From: Aspidiotus rigidus
Taxonomy: Eukaryota > Arthropoda > Insecta > Hemiptera > Diaspididae
Assembly (NCBI GenBank): GCA_035079385.1
Contig: JAVHKY010000054.1
Span: 18,952,001-19,016,000, forward strand
Reading direction: 5' to 3'
Length of the DNA: 64,000 nucleotides
Shown here: positions 23,462 to 36,600 of the stretch, one piece after another
Numbering within the stretch: the stretch's first letter is position 1
How the letters are laid out: every line of letters begins with the position of its first letter
Notes under the pieces: generated by a model
The model's database searches: none
What the model saw: only the letters and a program-made list of their open reading frames with translations
Told to the model about the DNA's origin: nothing
Made by a program: the position numbers and the translations under genes

Positions 23462-24343
23462 GCCCATAAGATTGCGGTTTTCAATAGCCTAATTCATCGA
23501 CTGACTCAAATACCTTTGAGTCAGGCGGATTTTCAAAAGGAACTTGTGACTATTAAGCACCTGGCCAGGGTTAATCAAGTTAGAGTGGATGTTTACCTAA
23601 TGGTCCGGAGGAAGCTCACTAGAAAATGCCTCGATTCCACAACCTCCCTCTCTAGGGACCACCTTGACAGTAGAAAGAGGTGGATTAGAATTCCTTTCCT
23701 GGGCAAGTTCTCTTTGAAATTAGGGCGAGTCCTCCGCCCTTTTGGATTCCGGCCAGCATTTTACAATCCTAACACGGTTAAAAGTTTACTTGTAAGATTA
23801 AAAGACCCCGTCCCTGTGGCCGAGAGGAGTGGAGTTTATAGTGTCGCGTGCAACGATTGCTCGGGTATCTACGTAGGCATGACAGGCCGCCAGCTCCAGA
23901 TTCGGGTAGCTGAGCATAAAAAGGTTTGGAGAAGGGTAAATTGGGTGAATCGGCATTCTCCGATCATTTAATTGAGAGTGGCCATAAGTTTGAGGAAGGT
24001 TCTGAGGCCCTCCTCCATAGGGAGAATTCGTACTTCAAGCGGTTGGCTTTGGAAAATATAGAAATTATTAGACACCTCAATAATGAAGACATCACTGTTC
24101 TAAACAGGTACATTACTGATGAGGGATTGATTGAATTAGTGTATGAGAATGATTCACAATTTGATGAATCGCTAGTTCAATCATGAATTTCATCTCGTGT
24201 TCCTCTGTCTTCGTTGATGTTGGGTTCAGTCGCTTCCGTTCACTTACGCTTAGAAGATGGTTAATTAACCGAAAGCGCTCGCGGCTGTTTGTTTTGTGTG
24301 GTATCTTTTGTAAAACGCTACTCTCTTGAGTACAACTCTTTTT
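23462..24343 (+). pseudogene. PLE copy D, 5' truncated, head to head with copy C
   Basis: Begins inside the RT thumb (AHKIAVFNSLIHRLTQIPLSQADFQKELVTIKHLARVNQ) and keeps SGVYSVACNDCSGIYVGMTGRQLQIRVAEH. A single missing G at about 23929 shifts the frame before ESAFSDHLIESGHKFEEGSEALL and the natural end LVYENDSQFDESLVQS (stop at 24184-24186). It has the undeleted version of the 19 bases missing in copy C. Its start lies about 20 bases from the start of copy C, on the opposite strand. Confidence 0.87.
24251..24280 (+). ncRNA. PLE 3' terminal hammerhead-like motif (copy D)
   Basis: GAAGAT, GGTTAATTAACC, GAA, AGCGCT, C; identical core to copy C. Confidence 0.4.
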
Positions 24344-24358
24344 AATGAAACGCACTCC
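24344..24358 (+). repeat. Possible target-site duplication, right
   Basis: AATGAAACGCACTCC follows the end of copy D directly; partner at 21186-21200. Confidence 0.5.
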
Positions 24359-24490
24359 CTGAAATCTACCCTTTCGGAGGATGAATTTACTTATAATATG
24401 ATCATTGAAGAAATTTTTGTTGATTCTTCTTTGTAAAGTTCGTATTCTATGAAGATGATTAAATTTTTCATGTTTTCTTTCTGTTTTCAG

Positions 24491-24638
24491 TGCGCTGGCT
24501 AATTATCTAAGATTTTTGTATTCGGTACGTACGTACTCAAAAAAAAATTATTCTGTCGCCGATATTTTCAAAGAAGTTGTCCGAAAAAATCCGAACAAAG
24601 TGCTGTTCATCGAGGATAAGGAATGGACGGCGGCGCAG
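24491..24638 (+). CDS. FATP: FATP exon (first visible)
   Basis: [32 protein letters not shown] then [17 protein letters not shown]. Acceptor 'ctgttttcag', donor 'gtaagt'. The start is in mid-codon. Confidence 0.9.
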
Positions 24639-27600
24639 GTAAGTCGCTAGCTTTTTTCGTCCGAAGTTTGACCCTACTTTCGTGACCAAATTATGAACGG
24701 AACATGTTTTTTTCTTGCACCTCGACGACCTTGTCTGTAATATTATGCGTGTAGGAAAACAGTATTTGCAAGTCTATCTCTCAATTTCGACGCCGGTTCG
24801 TTGGAAGAGTTCGTGACATTGTTCGTATCGATATATGGGGTGGGGAAAGTCGTTTCGTGACAAATTTAGTTCACATATCTCAATTTAGTGAAAGGACTCT
24901 GTTTATAGCATGCTAAAATATGAATAGACTGATTTAGTCTGACGTCACAGATCCGACTCACTTTAAGCGAAACTGTTTTCGAAACTCCTACGCGAGAATA
25001 GCGTAAGGATTAGAGCAGGCCTCGGCAACCTTTTTCGAGTCAAGGGCCACATGAGCGTTTCAAAATTATTAAACGGGCCTTACAATAAATATATTTTTCG
25101 ATAACAGAGTTACTTCTGCGCTGTGATCACAAGTAATAACAATTTTGCGTATTTTTTGAAATTTCTTCGCGGGCCGGAGATTGCCCAGGCCTGGATTAGA
25201 GATTAATTGGAAATAAGAGGTAAATAAATGTATGCGTTTCTTATTAGGCTATTAGTATTTGTTAATAAACATCTAATTTCTGTGAAATTTCTCGTTTCCA
25301 ATCAGTATACTATGACGATCATTGACGATACTTTCTGACGTCGGACGTGAATCAGTTCCATGATAAGAAATCTAGTTGGAGATGAGCTACTTCGATGTGA
25401 TTTATAGGCAATTAGGACTTGTTACTAATCTTTCAAGATTAGGACGATACTCGTCTGACAGAATTTGTGGCAAGACTCGTTGAAGAATCATTAATTCAAA
25501 ATCGATAATGTCAAAGCATGCACAATTTGTACTGTGAGTACGTGTGTAAAAGTCAGTTTGAACTCGGATAGGAAAAAGAAGAAGAATAAGAAAAGGGGAC
25601 TAGTAATAAAGTCTGTATCGCGAATTCTTGTTCTATAGAACATATTATTGCTGAATTCGTGATTATGCGCCAATTCGTGTGCATAATTATAACGAATAAG
25701 CACTCACTCGTACCGTAGTATAATGTATAATAAACGTGTAACACTTGCGAAGAATTCGAACCGTGTTACGTAGCTTATTTGCGAATTTTTCCTAAAAGTA
25801 ATTTATTCGGACGCGGCGACCTTCATTTTCTTTCCAGTAAAATTGACGTCAATTAACGAAGTACAGAATGAATCGTCATTTCGTCGATACGAGTGAGAAA
25901 TGAATGATCCCCGGAGATTTGTCTTATCTTTGATTTGATTAATCTGATCGAGATAGCGTTGAGACTATTTCCAGGACGTCCCTGTTTCAGTAGATTCTCA
26001 GGGTCATCCAGAGTAAAATCGATGTGCAGTTTTGGCTCAGAGTATATCTTTAGAAGTTGGATTGCCGACTCCTCGTAGTGTACTTCGCAGTCGTAGAATT
26101 CATTCCTCCTTTCCTGACCATCCATCCTGTAAAGAAATGAGAGGAGGGCACTGTTCCAGCGGGGGCCCATACTTGTTTCTGGGATGTGTGGGCAGAGGAG
26201 GGCTACAAATTCCGAGACTGTGAAATACAATTGGTACAAATGGAACACAATTGCACGATCTCATTCTTGACCTTCAAAGTCGAATAGAGGAGAGCGAGAA
26301 CATGAACCCAAGATAAATGCCGGTTCTTGAACTGATGAACGAAAATGAGTACCAATAGCCTTCAGAGGAGAGAAAATTCTGCCCTGTCAGTTACGAGGGT
26401 TTGAATTGCGCATTTCTAAATCAGAAATCCGCGATTCAACTATTCAACTATCAGCAAATATCCGTCTTTCAACTTTCTCACTTCTAAACATCCTTGTAAA
26501 CTTGTCCTACCAAAAAACTCTCTTTAGTCTGAGCTGACGTAGGGCCTCAAAACTTCTCCAAGTTCCTGAAGTGGCCGACAAGGCTCGGAGATTGAAAATT
26601 TTCTATATCCTTCTTATCATGTATAACTCGGTGGCCGGTATAAATAGCTTGTGAGACAGCCCCTTTGAGTAACTGGATATGCAATACTTCATACACCAAT
26701 TGACTTAGCCCCTTCAATGAGCCAGATATTCAATGTTTCAAACACCATGAGACTTGGAACATCCTTCTAAGATATTGTAAGTCCTCCTCCTACCATATAT
26801 AGATCGGTTATCAGTATTAATAGCCTGAAAGATGGCCCAATGCTCCATACATCAATTAAAGTAGCCTCTTCAATGAGCCAGATATGCAATGTTTCAAACA
26901 TCATAAGACTTGGAACTCCTCCCTTCATATATAGCTTGGTGATCGGTATAAATAGCCTGTCCTAAGGTATTCCAAGTCCTCATATCATAATTATATAGCT
27001 TGGTGGGCGGTATAAATAGCCTGAAAGGTAGCCCCTTTGAGTAACTATTTGTAGATGTGCAATACTTCATACACCAATTGACTTAGCCCTTTCAATGAGT
27101 CAGATATGCAATGCTTCAAACACCACAAGACTTGGAACATCCTTCTAAGGTAATTTCTCCTTCACTGAAGTTATACCCGAAAGGGTCGATTCCGGTGTTG
27201 AAGAAAACAATATTAAATGCATACGCAACCCCCACCCATTCCATTATGGATGAAGGGCGGTGCCACACATGCGACACCAAGCGATTATTAAAAAAAAAAA
27301 AATCCTTCTAAGGTATTGTAAGTCCTCCTCCTATCATATATAGATCTGTGATCGGTATAAATAGCCTAAAAGATAGCCCCTTTTAGTCACTGGTTATGCA
27401 ATGCTTCATACACCAATTGACTTAGCCCCTTCAATGAGCCAGATATGCAACGCTTCAAACACTATGAGACTTGGAACATCCTTCTAAGGTATTGTAAGTC
27501 CTCCTCCTATCATGTGATCCGCCTGAAAGATAGCCCCTTTGAGTGACTGGACATGCAATCAATGCTTTATACACCAATTGAGGTAGTTCCTTCAATGAGC

Positions 27601-30600
27601 CAGGTATGTAATGCTTCGAACACCATGAGACTTAGAATGTGATTCTAAAATAGCCTGAAGGATAGTCCCTTTGAGTCACTGGTTATGCAATGCTTCATAC
27701 ACCAATTGACTTGGCCCCTTCAATGAGCCAGATATGCAACGCTTCAAACACTATGAGACTTGGAACATCCTTCTAAGGTATTGTAAGTCCTCCTCCAATC
27801 ATGTGATCGGTATAAATAGCCTGAAAGATAGCCTCTTTGAGTGACTGGATACGCAATCAATGCTTTATACACCAATTGAGGTAGTTCCTTCAATGAGCCA
27901 GGTATGTAATGCTTTGAACACCATGAGACTTGGAATGTCATTCTAAAATAGCCTAAAGGATAGCCCCTTTGAGTCACTGGTTATGCAAGGCTTCATACAT
28001 CAATTGACATAGCTCCTTCAATGAGGCAGATATGCAATGGTTCAAACACCATGAGACTTGGAACATCCTTCTAAGGTATTGTAAGTCCTCCCTCAATCAT
28101 GTGATCGGTATAAATAGCCTAAAAGATAGCCCCTTTGAGTCACTGGTTATGCAATTCTTCATACACCAATTGACTTAGCCCCTTCAATGAGCCAGATATG
28201 CAATGCTTCGAACACCATGAGACTTGGAACGTCCTTCTAAGGAATTGTAAGTCCTCCTACCATATTATATAGATTGGTGATCGATATAAATGGCCTAAAA
28301 CGGGGGTGCTCATCCTTTTTGGACAGGGGGCCACATAGAATGAGTTCAAAATTCTCGCGGGCTACAAAAAAAAGTAGAATAATACATAATTTTTCAATAG
28401 GTAATTTATCAGTCCAGTCGGTCGGAAATTTCAAGGTCGTTTAGAGATCGACTTACTATCATATATTATACCCGGTGGACCAGAAAGATGTTACCAGTTA
28501 GATGGGAGTTTGCGCTACATTCATTTCTGCGAAAAAACGCGAAACGTTAGATGTTTACTTCAAATCTACAGAATTTGTATTTCAATTTTATCTTCAATTT
28601 GCGCCTTCATACAACTTTTTACGACTTTTTCGACCCGAGTAGTGAACCAAAAGATGCCAAAAATTGACGAAATTATTAAAAATTAAAAATTGTGTCAACG
28701 TCCATAAGTTTTACTTGATTTGAAAGTGAAATTCAACGCTGATTCCAGGAAAAATACTTGAATAATCCTATAAAGGTTGAAAGTGTGGGAATTTTCAATT
28801 TCTTATTTTAGAAATCTCGACAAAGTGGATAATTTTTGGTACATTTTGATCCATAAGTGAGCTTAAAAAAAATTGTAGAAAGTCGAGTAGGGGCGCAAAT
28901 CGAAGATTAAATTGAAATACTTTTGTAGATTTGATGTATACATCTAACGCTTGGAGTGAATTTAGCGCAAACTCCTATTCAACTTGTAACATCTTTCTGG
29001 TCCACCTGGTATAGCTCGGAAGTCAACATTTTTCCTTATCCCCCTCCTATCGTAGTTTTTCGGTCGGAATTTTTCCCAAGTCCTTCTCCTATCATAATTA
29101 GCACCAAGCCTGTGACGTCACCATTTGATGACGTCATAGGTCAGGCTTGTGACGTCGCAATCTGATTACTCAAAGTCTTTTTATGATCCCACGTGCCCCA
29201 TAAAACAGGTTCGCTGCCACCCTTCGTTCAACTCCGTCAAAGAACCCGTGAGTTTTAAATATCATACGCTTATTTACCGATGCCATGTGCGTAGAGTAAG
29301 GAAGGGTCGCGGGTTCTGAGACCTGAAACATCAATTTTCAAAGTCCTAAAACTTTTTGATTGAAGGAGGAAGCTGATACTTCTCTTTGTACAGGTTTGAA
29401 CCTCACAGTTTTTTCAAGTTCCTAAAGTCAATCGTCTCGCAGAGCTAGGAATTCTAGAATTAAAAATTGGTGGAGATGAGTTCTCCGTGTGTAGGTGACA
29501 GGTATCAGAATGAGTACTTTCAATCAGAGAAGAAGGGGAGAGGGTGGTTTCAATAACTTCGATATTTCTGCTCGTACAGGTGGTAAATCTCGTAATTCTT
29601 CTTCCTAAATCAGGTTAAGGGTGATATGGCCATCTTGTACGGTACAGTTATTGAATAAGAGGGATGGGCCTTTGTGAAGATATGAAATATGCCTTAAAAT
29701 ATGGACTATTACTCCAGAATAATATGTAATGATAGCTGAGAGCTCAAGATATTCGTTCTTATCAATCCCAACGGTTCAGCTAACTTCTCGCTCCCCTTGA
29801 GCCGAGATTTCTTAATTTTTCCAGTTTTCCAAGTCGCCATTCTGTGTAATAGTTCGGGCCTTGATGCCCTTCTAAATCTTTCAATAAATAAGTCATTCCT
29901 CTCTCTTGCTCTTCAGTCAAAATGTTTTTGAATACGTCTGTTGATATCTCTCCCTTCTCCGAGTTGTGGTTATGGATTTCCCCTCCGGTGAAAGGGATTC
30001 AAGTCCACAATCCTTCCAGGCTTAGGTCATCTGTCGGAAGAATGAAGAGGTTTTCCAGAGATTGTACTCCGAACACGGTTACCGCTAAAAAATAATAAAA
30101 TCCAGCCTACGTAAAGGAAATTCTTCATTTTTTGATTTGCTTTTGCCTCTATCACTTCAAGAAGGGTTGAAAAAACTCAAAAGTTGATTAGATTGCAGTG
30201 CTTCTCATTTTAGTGTCCGTAAACTGTTACATGGGGTCCGCGAAGGTTAGAAAGAAAGTGAATGTTATGCTAGCAAAGTGTGCGCGAGATTGAGAGGTTC
30301 CTTAAAAGAAACAGAATTATTCGTCCGTGATGTTTTGGAGTTGAGAAGACCTGGACTAGAGGACGAATATAATTTTCGTCCTAAGGACTGACACGGGATC
30401 AGGGATGTACGACGCAGACATATATTGGAAAATCTGATCAGTATTGAAACGAAGTCTTTCAGATGTTTACATGAAACCAATTTTTATCTTGTTCTAGGTT
30501 GACGAGTACAGCAGTAAGGTTGCCAATGTATTCAGAAACGCCGGCCTGCGTAAAGGCGACGTTGTCGCGTTGATGATGGAAAATCGGCCAGAATTTGTGG

Positions 30601-33600
30601 CAATCTGGTTAGGTCTTTCGAAAATCGGTGTTGTGACCGCGCTGATAAATTACAATTTACGCGATGATTCCCTAGCGCATTGCATTAATGTCGCCAATTG
30701 TTCGGCTTTGATTTTTGAATATGAATTCTTAGAACGTAGGTATTGTAACAGACTTCAGTTGACGATCGTATTCATTCATGACATGTTTTTTCTGGTTACA
30801 TTTGCAGCGGTAAATGAAATTCGAAACAAATTGAATGGATCGGTCCAGACATTTTGTTGGGCGGATTCGGAGCAGAAATTGCCCGTCGAACACGAATGGG
30901 CTGTGCTATTGACACCCGCCATAGCCGATGCACCTTCTAAAATACCGAGCGATGCCGAAAAAGGAAACTATCACGACAAGCTCGTTTTCATTTACACCTC
31001 CGGTACGACTGGACTTCCCAAAGCGGCTGTTGTTACCAATTCTCGGTACGGGAGCACTCAAGTGCTTAGAATCAATCACATATTTTCTTCACTCAATAAA
31101 GAAAATACTGTAGTTCATATTTCTATGATTATCTCATCAAAGATTGTGTCGCTGCTGGAGATCCGAGAATATTGCTTACGCAAACATTGTGTAGTAGTGC
31201 AGTGCTACGTCTTAAATTCAAAATCCTCTCTCCCAGCTAAAGCTGCTGTAATACATCCTCATTCCAGAAAATTATCCCCAATTTGTATCTATGACGTTTT
31301 GAGAGACGTCTCCAGCAGTATTGCGACTAATTATGAGGTAATCCGTAGAAGTACACATCTAATGAAGTCAACGAAACAAAAGTCGCGTCGATTTTTCGAG
31401 TCTCTTTCATAAACCTTGTAATTATTACAGGTTCCTCTTTTTGGCCGGAGCCATTCGTTACCAACTCGGTTTCAGAGAAAAAGATAGGTTCTACACGCCT
31501 CTGCCTCTATACCATACGGCAGGAGGAGCGATGTCCATTGGACAAGCTATACTATACGGGTCTACGGTCGTAATCCGTAAGAAATTCTCCGCTTCGCAGT
31601 ACTTCCCCGATATTGTAAAACACAATTGCACTGTAAGTTGGTGGTCAAAATCCATGAAGAATCCAAATTTTATTGAAAGTAATTGATCTAAAAGACACTC
31701 ATCTATTCTACAGGTTGCGCAGTACATTGGTGAAATGTGTAGATACATATTGTCGACACCTCCGAGAACAGAAGACAAAAGTCATAAATTAAGAGTAATA
31801 TTTGGTAATGGACTGAGACCACAAATATGGGCACCATTTGTGGAACGTTTTAAAATACCAAGAGTTGGAGAATTTTATGGCGCTACCGAAGGAAACGCCA
31901 ATATTGGTGAGTAACCGAGACCATTACTCAGTAGTCAGCGGAGCGTTTTGTGTAGAAAAGGAATTAAGGTTTTATTTTAAAATTTTATATTTGCAGTTAA
32001 TACTGATAATACTGTGGGTGCGATTGGTTTTCTATCGCAAATTTATCCGTCGGTATATCCCATATCAATCATCAAAGTTGATCCGGCTACAGGAGAACCT
32101 GTTCGTAACAAGGACGGCTTATGTATTCGTTGTAAACCAGGTATTCATCATTGCACTAGGATCTATGTGACCACTCTTGATTGCATTTTCAAGTCCGAAG
32201 TACGAGTCCCTATTTTGAAATTTGTTGTGTGATTTCATCAAATAGAATAGAGCGACAGAATCTCTAGAAAATCATAATAATTATCGTATTTAGGTACCTA
32301 TTTTGACTGGAACGAAAACAATCAGTGGAATATTTGAACAATTAGCTTAATAAACTCAGAGGAAAGATCTATGTAAAATGTTTTTGATAGTGGGCGAGTG
32401 GTAACTTTGAGAAAGCAATTGTTGTTGTTGTTTTTTTTTAAATGCAATATCAATTTCTAGCTTTTTAGCTCATAAAGTGAGTTTTGTCTAAGGTTAATAG
32501 GTAGAGATATAACTCAGAATTCTTGTGGCGGATGCTTTAGGTAGTATTTGGTGTTATCTTAATGAACTATGTCCTTTGTTGCTGTGGATTCTGAGTTGTA
32601 TGGAACCAAAATCAACTGAGAATTGATTTCTTTTCAAATTTTACGTGGACTCTTATTTCAACTCACTTGTCACGTTAATTTCAAAGAGATTTCAAATAAA
32701 CTTTTCCAAATTTTTGATAAAATGGAAATCAACTGCTTTGCTTTATGGTGTCAATTAACAATCAATTTGTAGTTCATTGACTTCAATCCATTTTCAGTCT
32801 TAATTCTGAATTTCTTTTAGATTGTTCACTTAAAATCAATGCGACTTCAACGTCTGTTGTAATGTAAGATACCTACCTAGAATTCATAATCAGTATCAAT
32901 TTTCAGTTTGCATGATGCAATATGAGAAGTCCATTCAATCTTGACAGCAACAATGAGTTACTTATTGGAACAAAATCAGCGATCAATTTTCAATCAAATT
33001 CTTATCATTTTTGGTTGATTTGCAGTTTTAATGTACGGCAACTAAGTAGGAGCAATCTAGGTACCTGTTAAAAGAGAATTCTGAAAATTGTAAATCAAAC
33101 ACAAGAATTGTATCAACAAAAACAGAGGAAAAGTTACCAATTTTTCTGTTTTGGTCAATATGAGTTAATAATTGAGTAAATCAACTGGAATTTGATGTTT
33201 AAAATTCTGCTCCTTTGTCAATATTCCTCTTCCTACCACTTATACATAGGTGTTTACCTAGCAGAAATCATTTATCCTCTTTGTTCACGGTGACGTCAAG
33301 AACAAACTGGGTTTTGATATTCAAATTTGATAGTGCTCAATAACTTCCTTTATATGAGCTCTTGCATAAGGAAAAAAATTGAATTTGATCATTTGTTCAT
33401 ACTTGAAAAGAAGAATATAATTTTGAAAAAAAAAATACAGTTCCTCATTATCATCGTTGAATTTCTTGTTTATTTTTTACTTCTGAATTTTGACAAAATA
33501 ATGATCAAATTGTTCCCTGTGTATTCCTATGAGAGTTGATAATGTTCTAAGCACTGGCGCATGATACTATTACAAAAAGTCTGCGATACTAATGCAGAAT

Positions 33601-36600
33601 ATTGCGTACTATCAATCACAATCAACCACTGTTATGAGTTAAAGAGTTTAAGACGTCACGTGAACAAAGAGGACTTTATTGTGTGGTTTTATGACGGCAG
33701 TGCTGATTATAAATCTTCTTATTACTAATATTTTTAGTTTATTCCGTTTATTTTCTATTTGAAGTTGATTTGAAAATTTGACGTCACGTCAGCTGATCTG
33801 GAGGCCGATCGACGTGGTTTCTCAAATTAGTGCTATCGATTTCTTTTTGACTAATTCAGTGATCAAAAGGATCGGATCTTGAAAAATCGATTCGTTTAAT
33901 TTTCAGAACCTTGATAATCTATCTTCGTTCACAAAATAATTGATGAACTTTTTGGAGACATATGAAGTTATTTCAGAGCTGTTCCGCAGATGTATTTGCA
34001 AAACCATAATTAGGAGAATAAGGCTCATGACATTGTCTATTTAAGGCTAAATGAAGTCTCATTCCACTGATCGTTGTTCTGCAAATACAGTAGTGATGGG
34101 CCATAGCCAATAGTTGATAGTTTCATGCTATCGATACTCCCAAAAGTTTTCCCAAGGTACTATCGACTATCAGACAATTGATAGTAGTTCTTCTTGAAAG
34201 GATGGAAAATATCGATCAAGAGAAGAGTATCCATACTACGAGAGGGATAGATACCTTTCTCCTAATTTTGAGAAGCTGTGTTATCAAATGATGGACGCGA
34301 CTAAAAAAAATCATAAAGACCCTGGGTGGTGTCGTGTTGTCATGCGCTCATTCCACAACTATTATCGCCTGACTGATCTTAGTGTTCTTAACTTTATTGA
34401 ACTGACGCACGTTTCCAATTTTCTCTTGCTTGTCAGTTGGCACCAATTTTGTGATTTTGATAAGAAAAGGAAAAATTTTCAAACTATCGATAGTTTCTCA
34501 AACTATTGGCGATACTATTGCCGTTTTTATATTTCAATAAAACCACCGTTAATCCCGTTATTCTTTTTGAAAAACTATCGAGAGTATCGATAGTCTATCA
34601 TAGTTCCCAAATATACAGTAGTGTTAAGAAATATTCTGATGATTCTGAAGTATTGTGAAACAGTTTCAAAGCATTCTAGATCAGTTCTGTAGCGTTCAAG
34701 AGCTGTTCCGCATCATTTTGGAGCCGTTCCTAGATCTATTCTTCGAAGGTTGATACCAGATTAGATCGGATTGTCATCTTCGATTATCTTGAAAGATTAT
34801 CATTATATCCTTGAGTTGAACAACAATAAGGCTACTGCTCATTTCTCAATGTATACGTTTTCTTTGTGATTTCTCAAACTATTTCTTACATCGTTTCTCT
34901 GATTCTGTTAGAATAGGAGAAATTTCTTTCGTCAGAATGAATGGAAGTAGGTACTAAAACTGAAGACGAAAGGAATAAGTCGGTTTTGAAAACCTCTCAA
35001 TAGTAAGAAATGACCTAAGCAACCTACGAGATTTCTTCGATGATCGTAGGTATCTCAAATTAAATTTTCTCATTTCTTCAACTTTACAAAATATTAAGCA
35101 GCTGAAGTCCGCAGCTCAGAAAGTTGACGAAAGATGTGCGGAACATTAAATGAAAGGAGTATTTTTTTGGTAGAAAACTTATTTTCGGCTCTTTATTAAT
35201 ATTGTTCAATGTAAAAAATTTCTGCTCTAAAAATATCGTATGGATTGAAACTCATTGCTTTCATTATTTCTTTGATTTTGGTTCGTAGAAAATATTGGTT
35301 GTTTGATACCGAAAAGAGTAAACTGCGTTAAAGAAACGATCCAACTGTCTCAATAAGATAAATATAAAAATACGTTTCGTATTTTACAGAAGTACCACTG
35401 AAAAGCGAATTCACATTTAAAGAACGAAATATATACCAGCTAAAATTTAAGTCGAAAGAAAACGTTGATGAGAATCTTTTCTACGGATTAATTACTTTCT
35501 AATCCTTATTTCAAACGTCACCTCTTAATTTTAATTGTAATTGCATTAATATAGTTCGCAACTTGAACGATGATATTCAAAAAAAAAAAAAAAGAAATGA
35601 TATTTATTTGGCCCAAGTTCTCGTAAATGAACTCAATATCTAGCTCATTAAAATGATGTCAAGAATTATTATTTCTATTTTGGTTCTATCAATTTCGAAG
35701 ACAACTCGTAAAATCAAACTTTCACTCGATATTTCGGATTAATTTTGCTGGTCAATTTTTCTTTTCGAAACTGTTATTATTTATCATGAGACGAATAACG
35801 AATTCATTTTATTTTCAGGCGAACAAGGCGTATTCATTGGGAAAATCATTCCATCAAATCCGGCTCGTGCATTTTTAGGTTACGTAAATCAGAAAGACTC
35901 GGATAAAAAAGTGGTCGTTGACGTCTTTGAAAAAGGAGACTCCGCCTTCCTTTCCGGTTTGTATTACTCGAATTTTTTTACAGCCTACTACAATTTGCCT
36001 CATTATTTTCTCATTTGTTGCGATTTTTAGGTGACATTGTCGTTTGCGATGAGTTAGGATATCTATACTTTAAAGATCGAACCGGAGACACCTTCAGGTA
36101 AGTTGATGCAGTTTAGAAAAAAATTCCCGTATATTTTTTTGGCATGAAAATTCGCCGCATATTACTGTACGAACGAAGTAAACAAAAAACGATAATTCGC
36201 AAAAACTAAAGTTATAGATATGGGATAAAACATCTTACTGATAATAAGCAAATCTGGTTCAACAATTCAGATGAATCAGCGAATATTCCGTCATAATAAT
36301 TATTTTCTCGGTTTTGAGAGAGATGTTCATCTTGAATTTGTATTCTAATAAACTTACCTATTTACTTTGTGTTTTTTCAGATGGAAAGGAGAAAACGTTT
36401 CTACTTCCGAAGTCGAAGCTATTGTTAGTAATTGCGCCGATTATAGAGACTGTGTGGTGTATGGTGTCGAGGTAAATTCGCGTGAATTCTTAGATCCTGC
36501 AATTTCTGTATTGAGTTAGAACTCACGTTTTCTCCTTTTTTCTTCTAGGTTCCTCATTGCGAAGGACGAGCTGGAATGGCTGCGATTCTGGATAGGGATA

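Larger units (their letters stand above)
24639..30497 (+). other. FATP intron 1
   Basis: The 5.9-kb intron contains a hAT MITE (25016-25193), a decayed SINE (26366-26520), a tandem satellite (26590-28290) interrupted by a retro-insertion, a second hAT-like relic (28297-28365) and a TA-flanked MITE (28471-29009). The stretches 24640-25007, 25202-26365 and 29175-30497 show nothing recognisable. Confidence 0.85.

Noticed and set aside
26590..28290. CRISPR-like array
   Set aside because: Regular repeats, but units of 130-165 bp without short repeat/unique spacer structure, in a eukaryotic intron.
31838..32170. Alternative 110-codon frame within FATP
   Set aside because: Crosses the intron between 31906 and 31997; the spliced model with matching phases is preferred.
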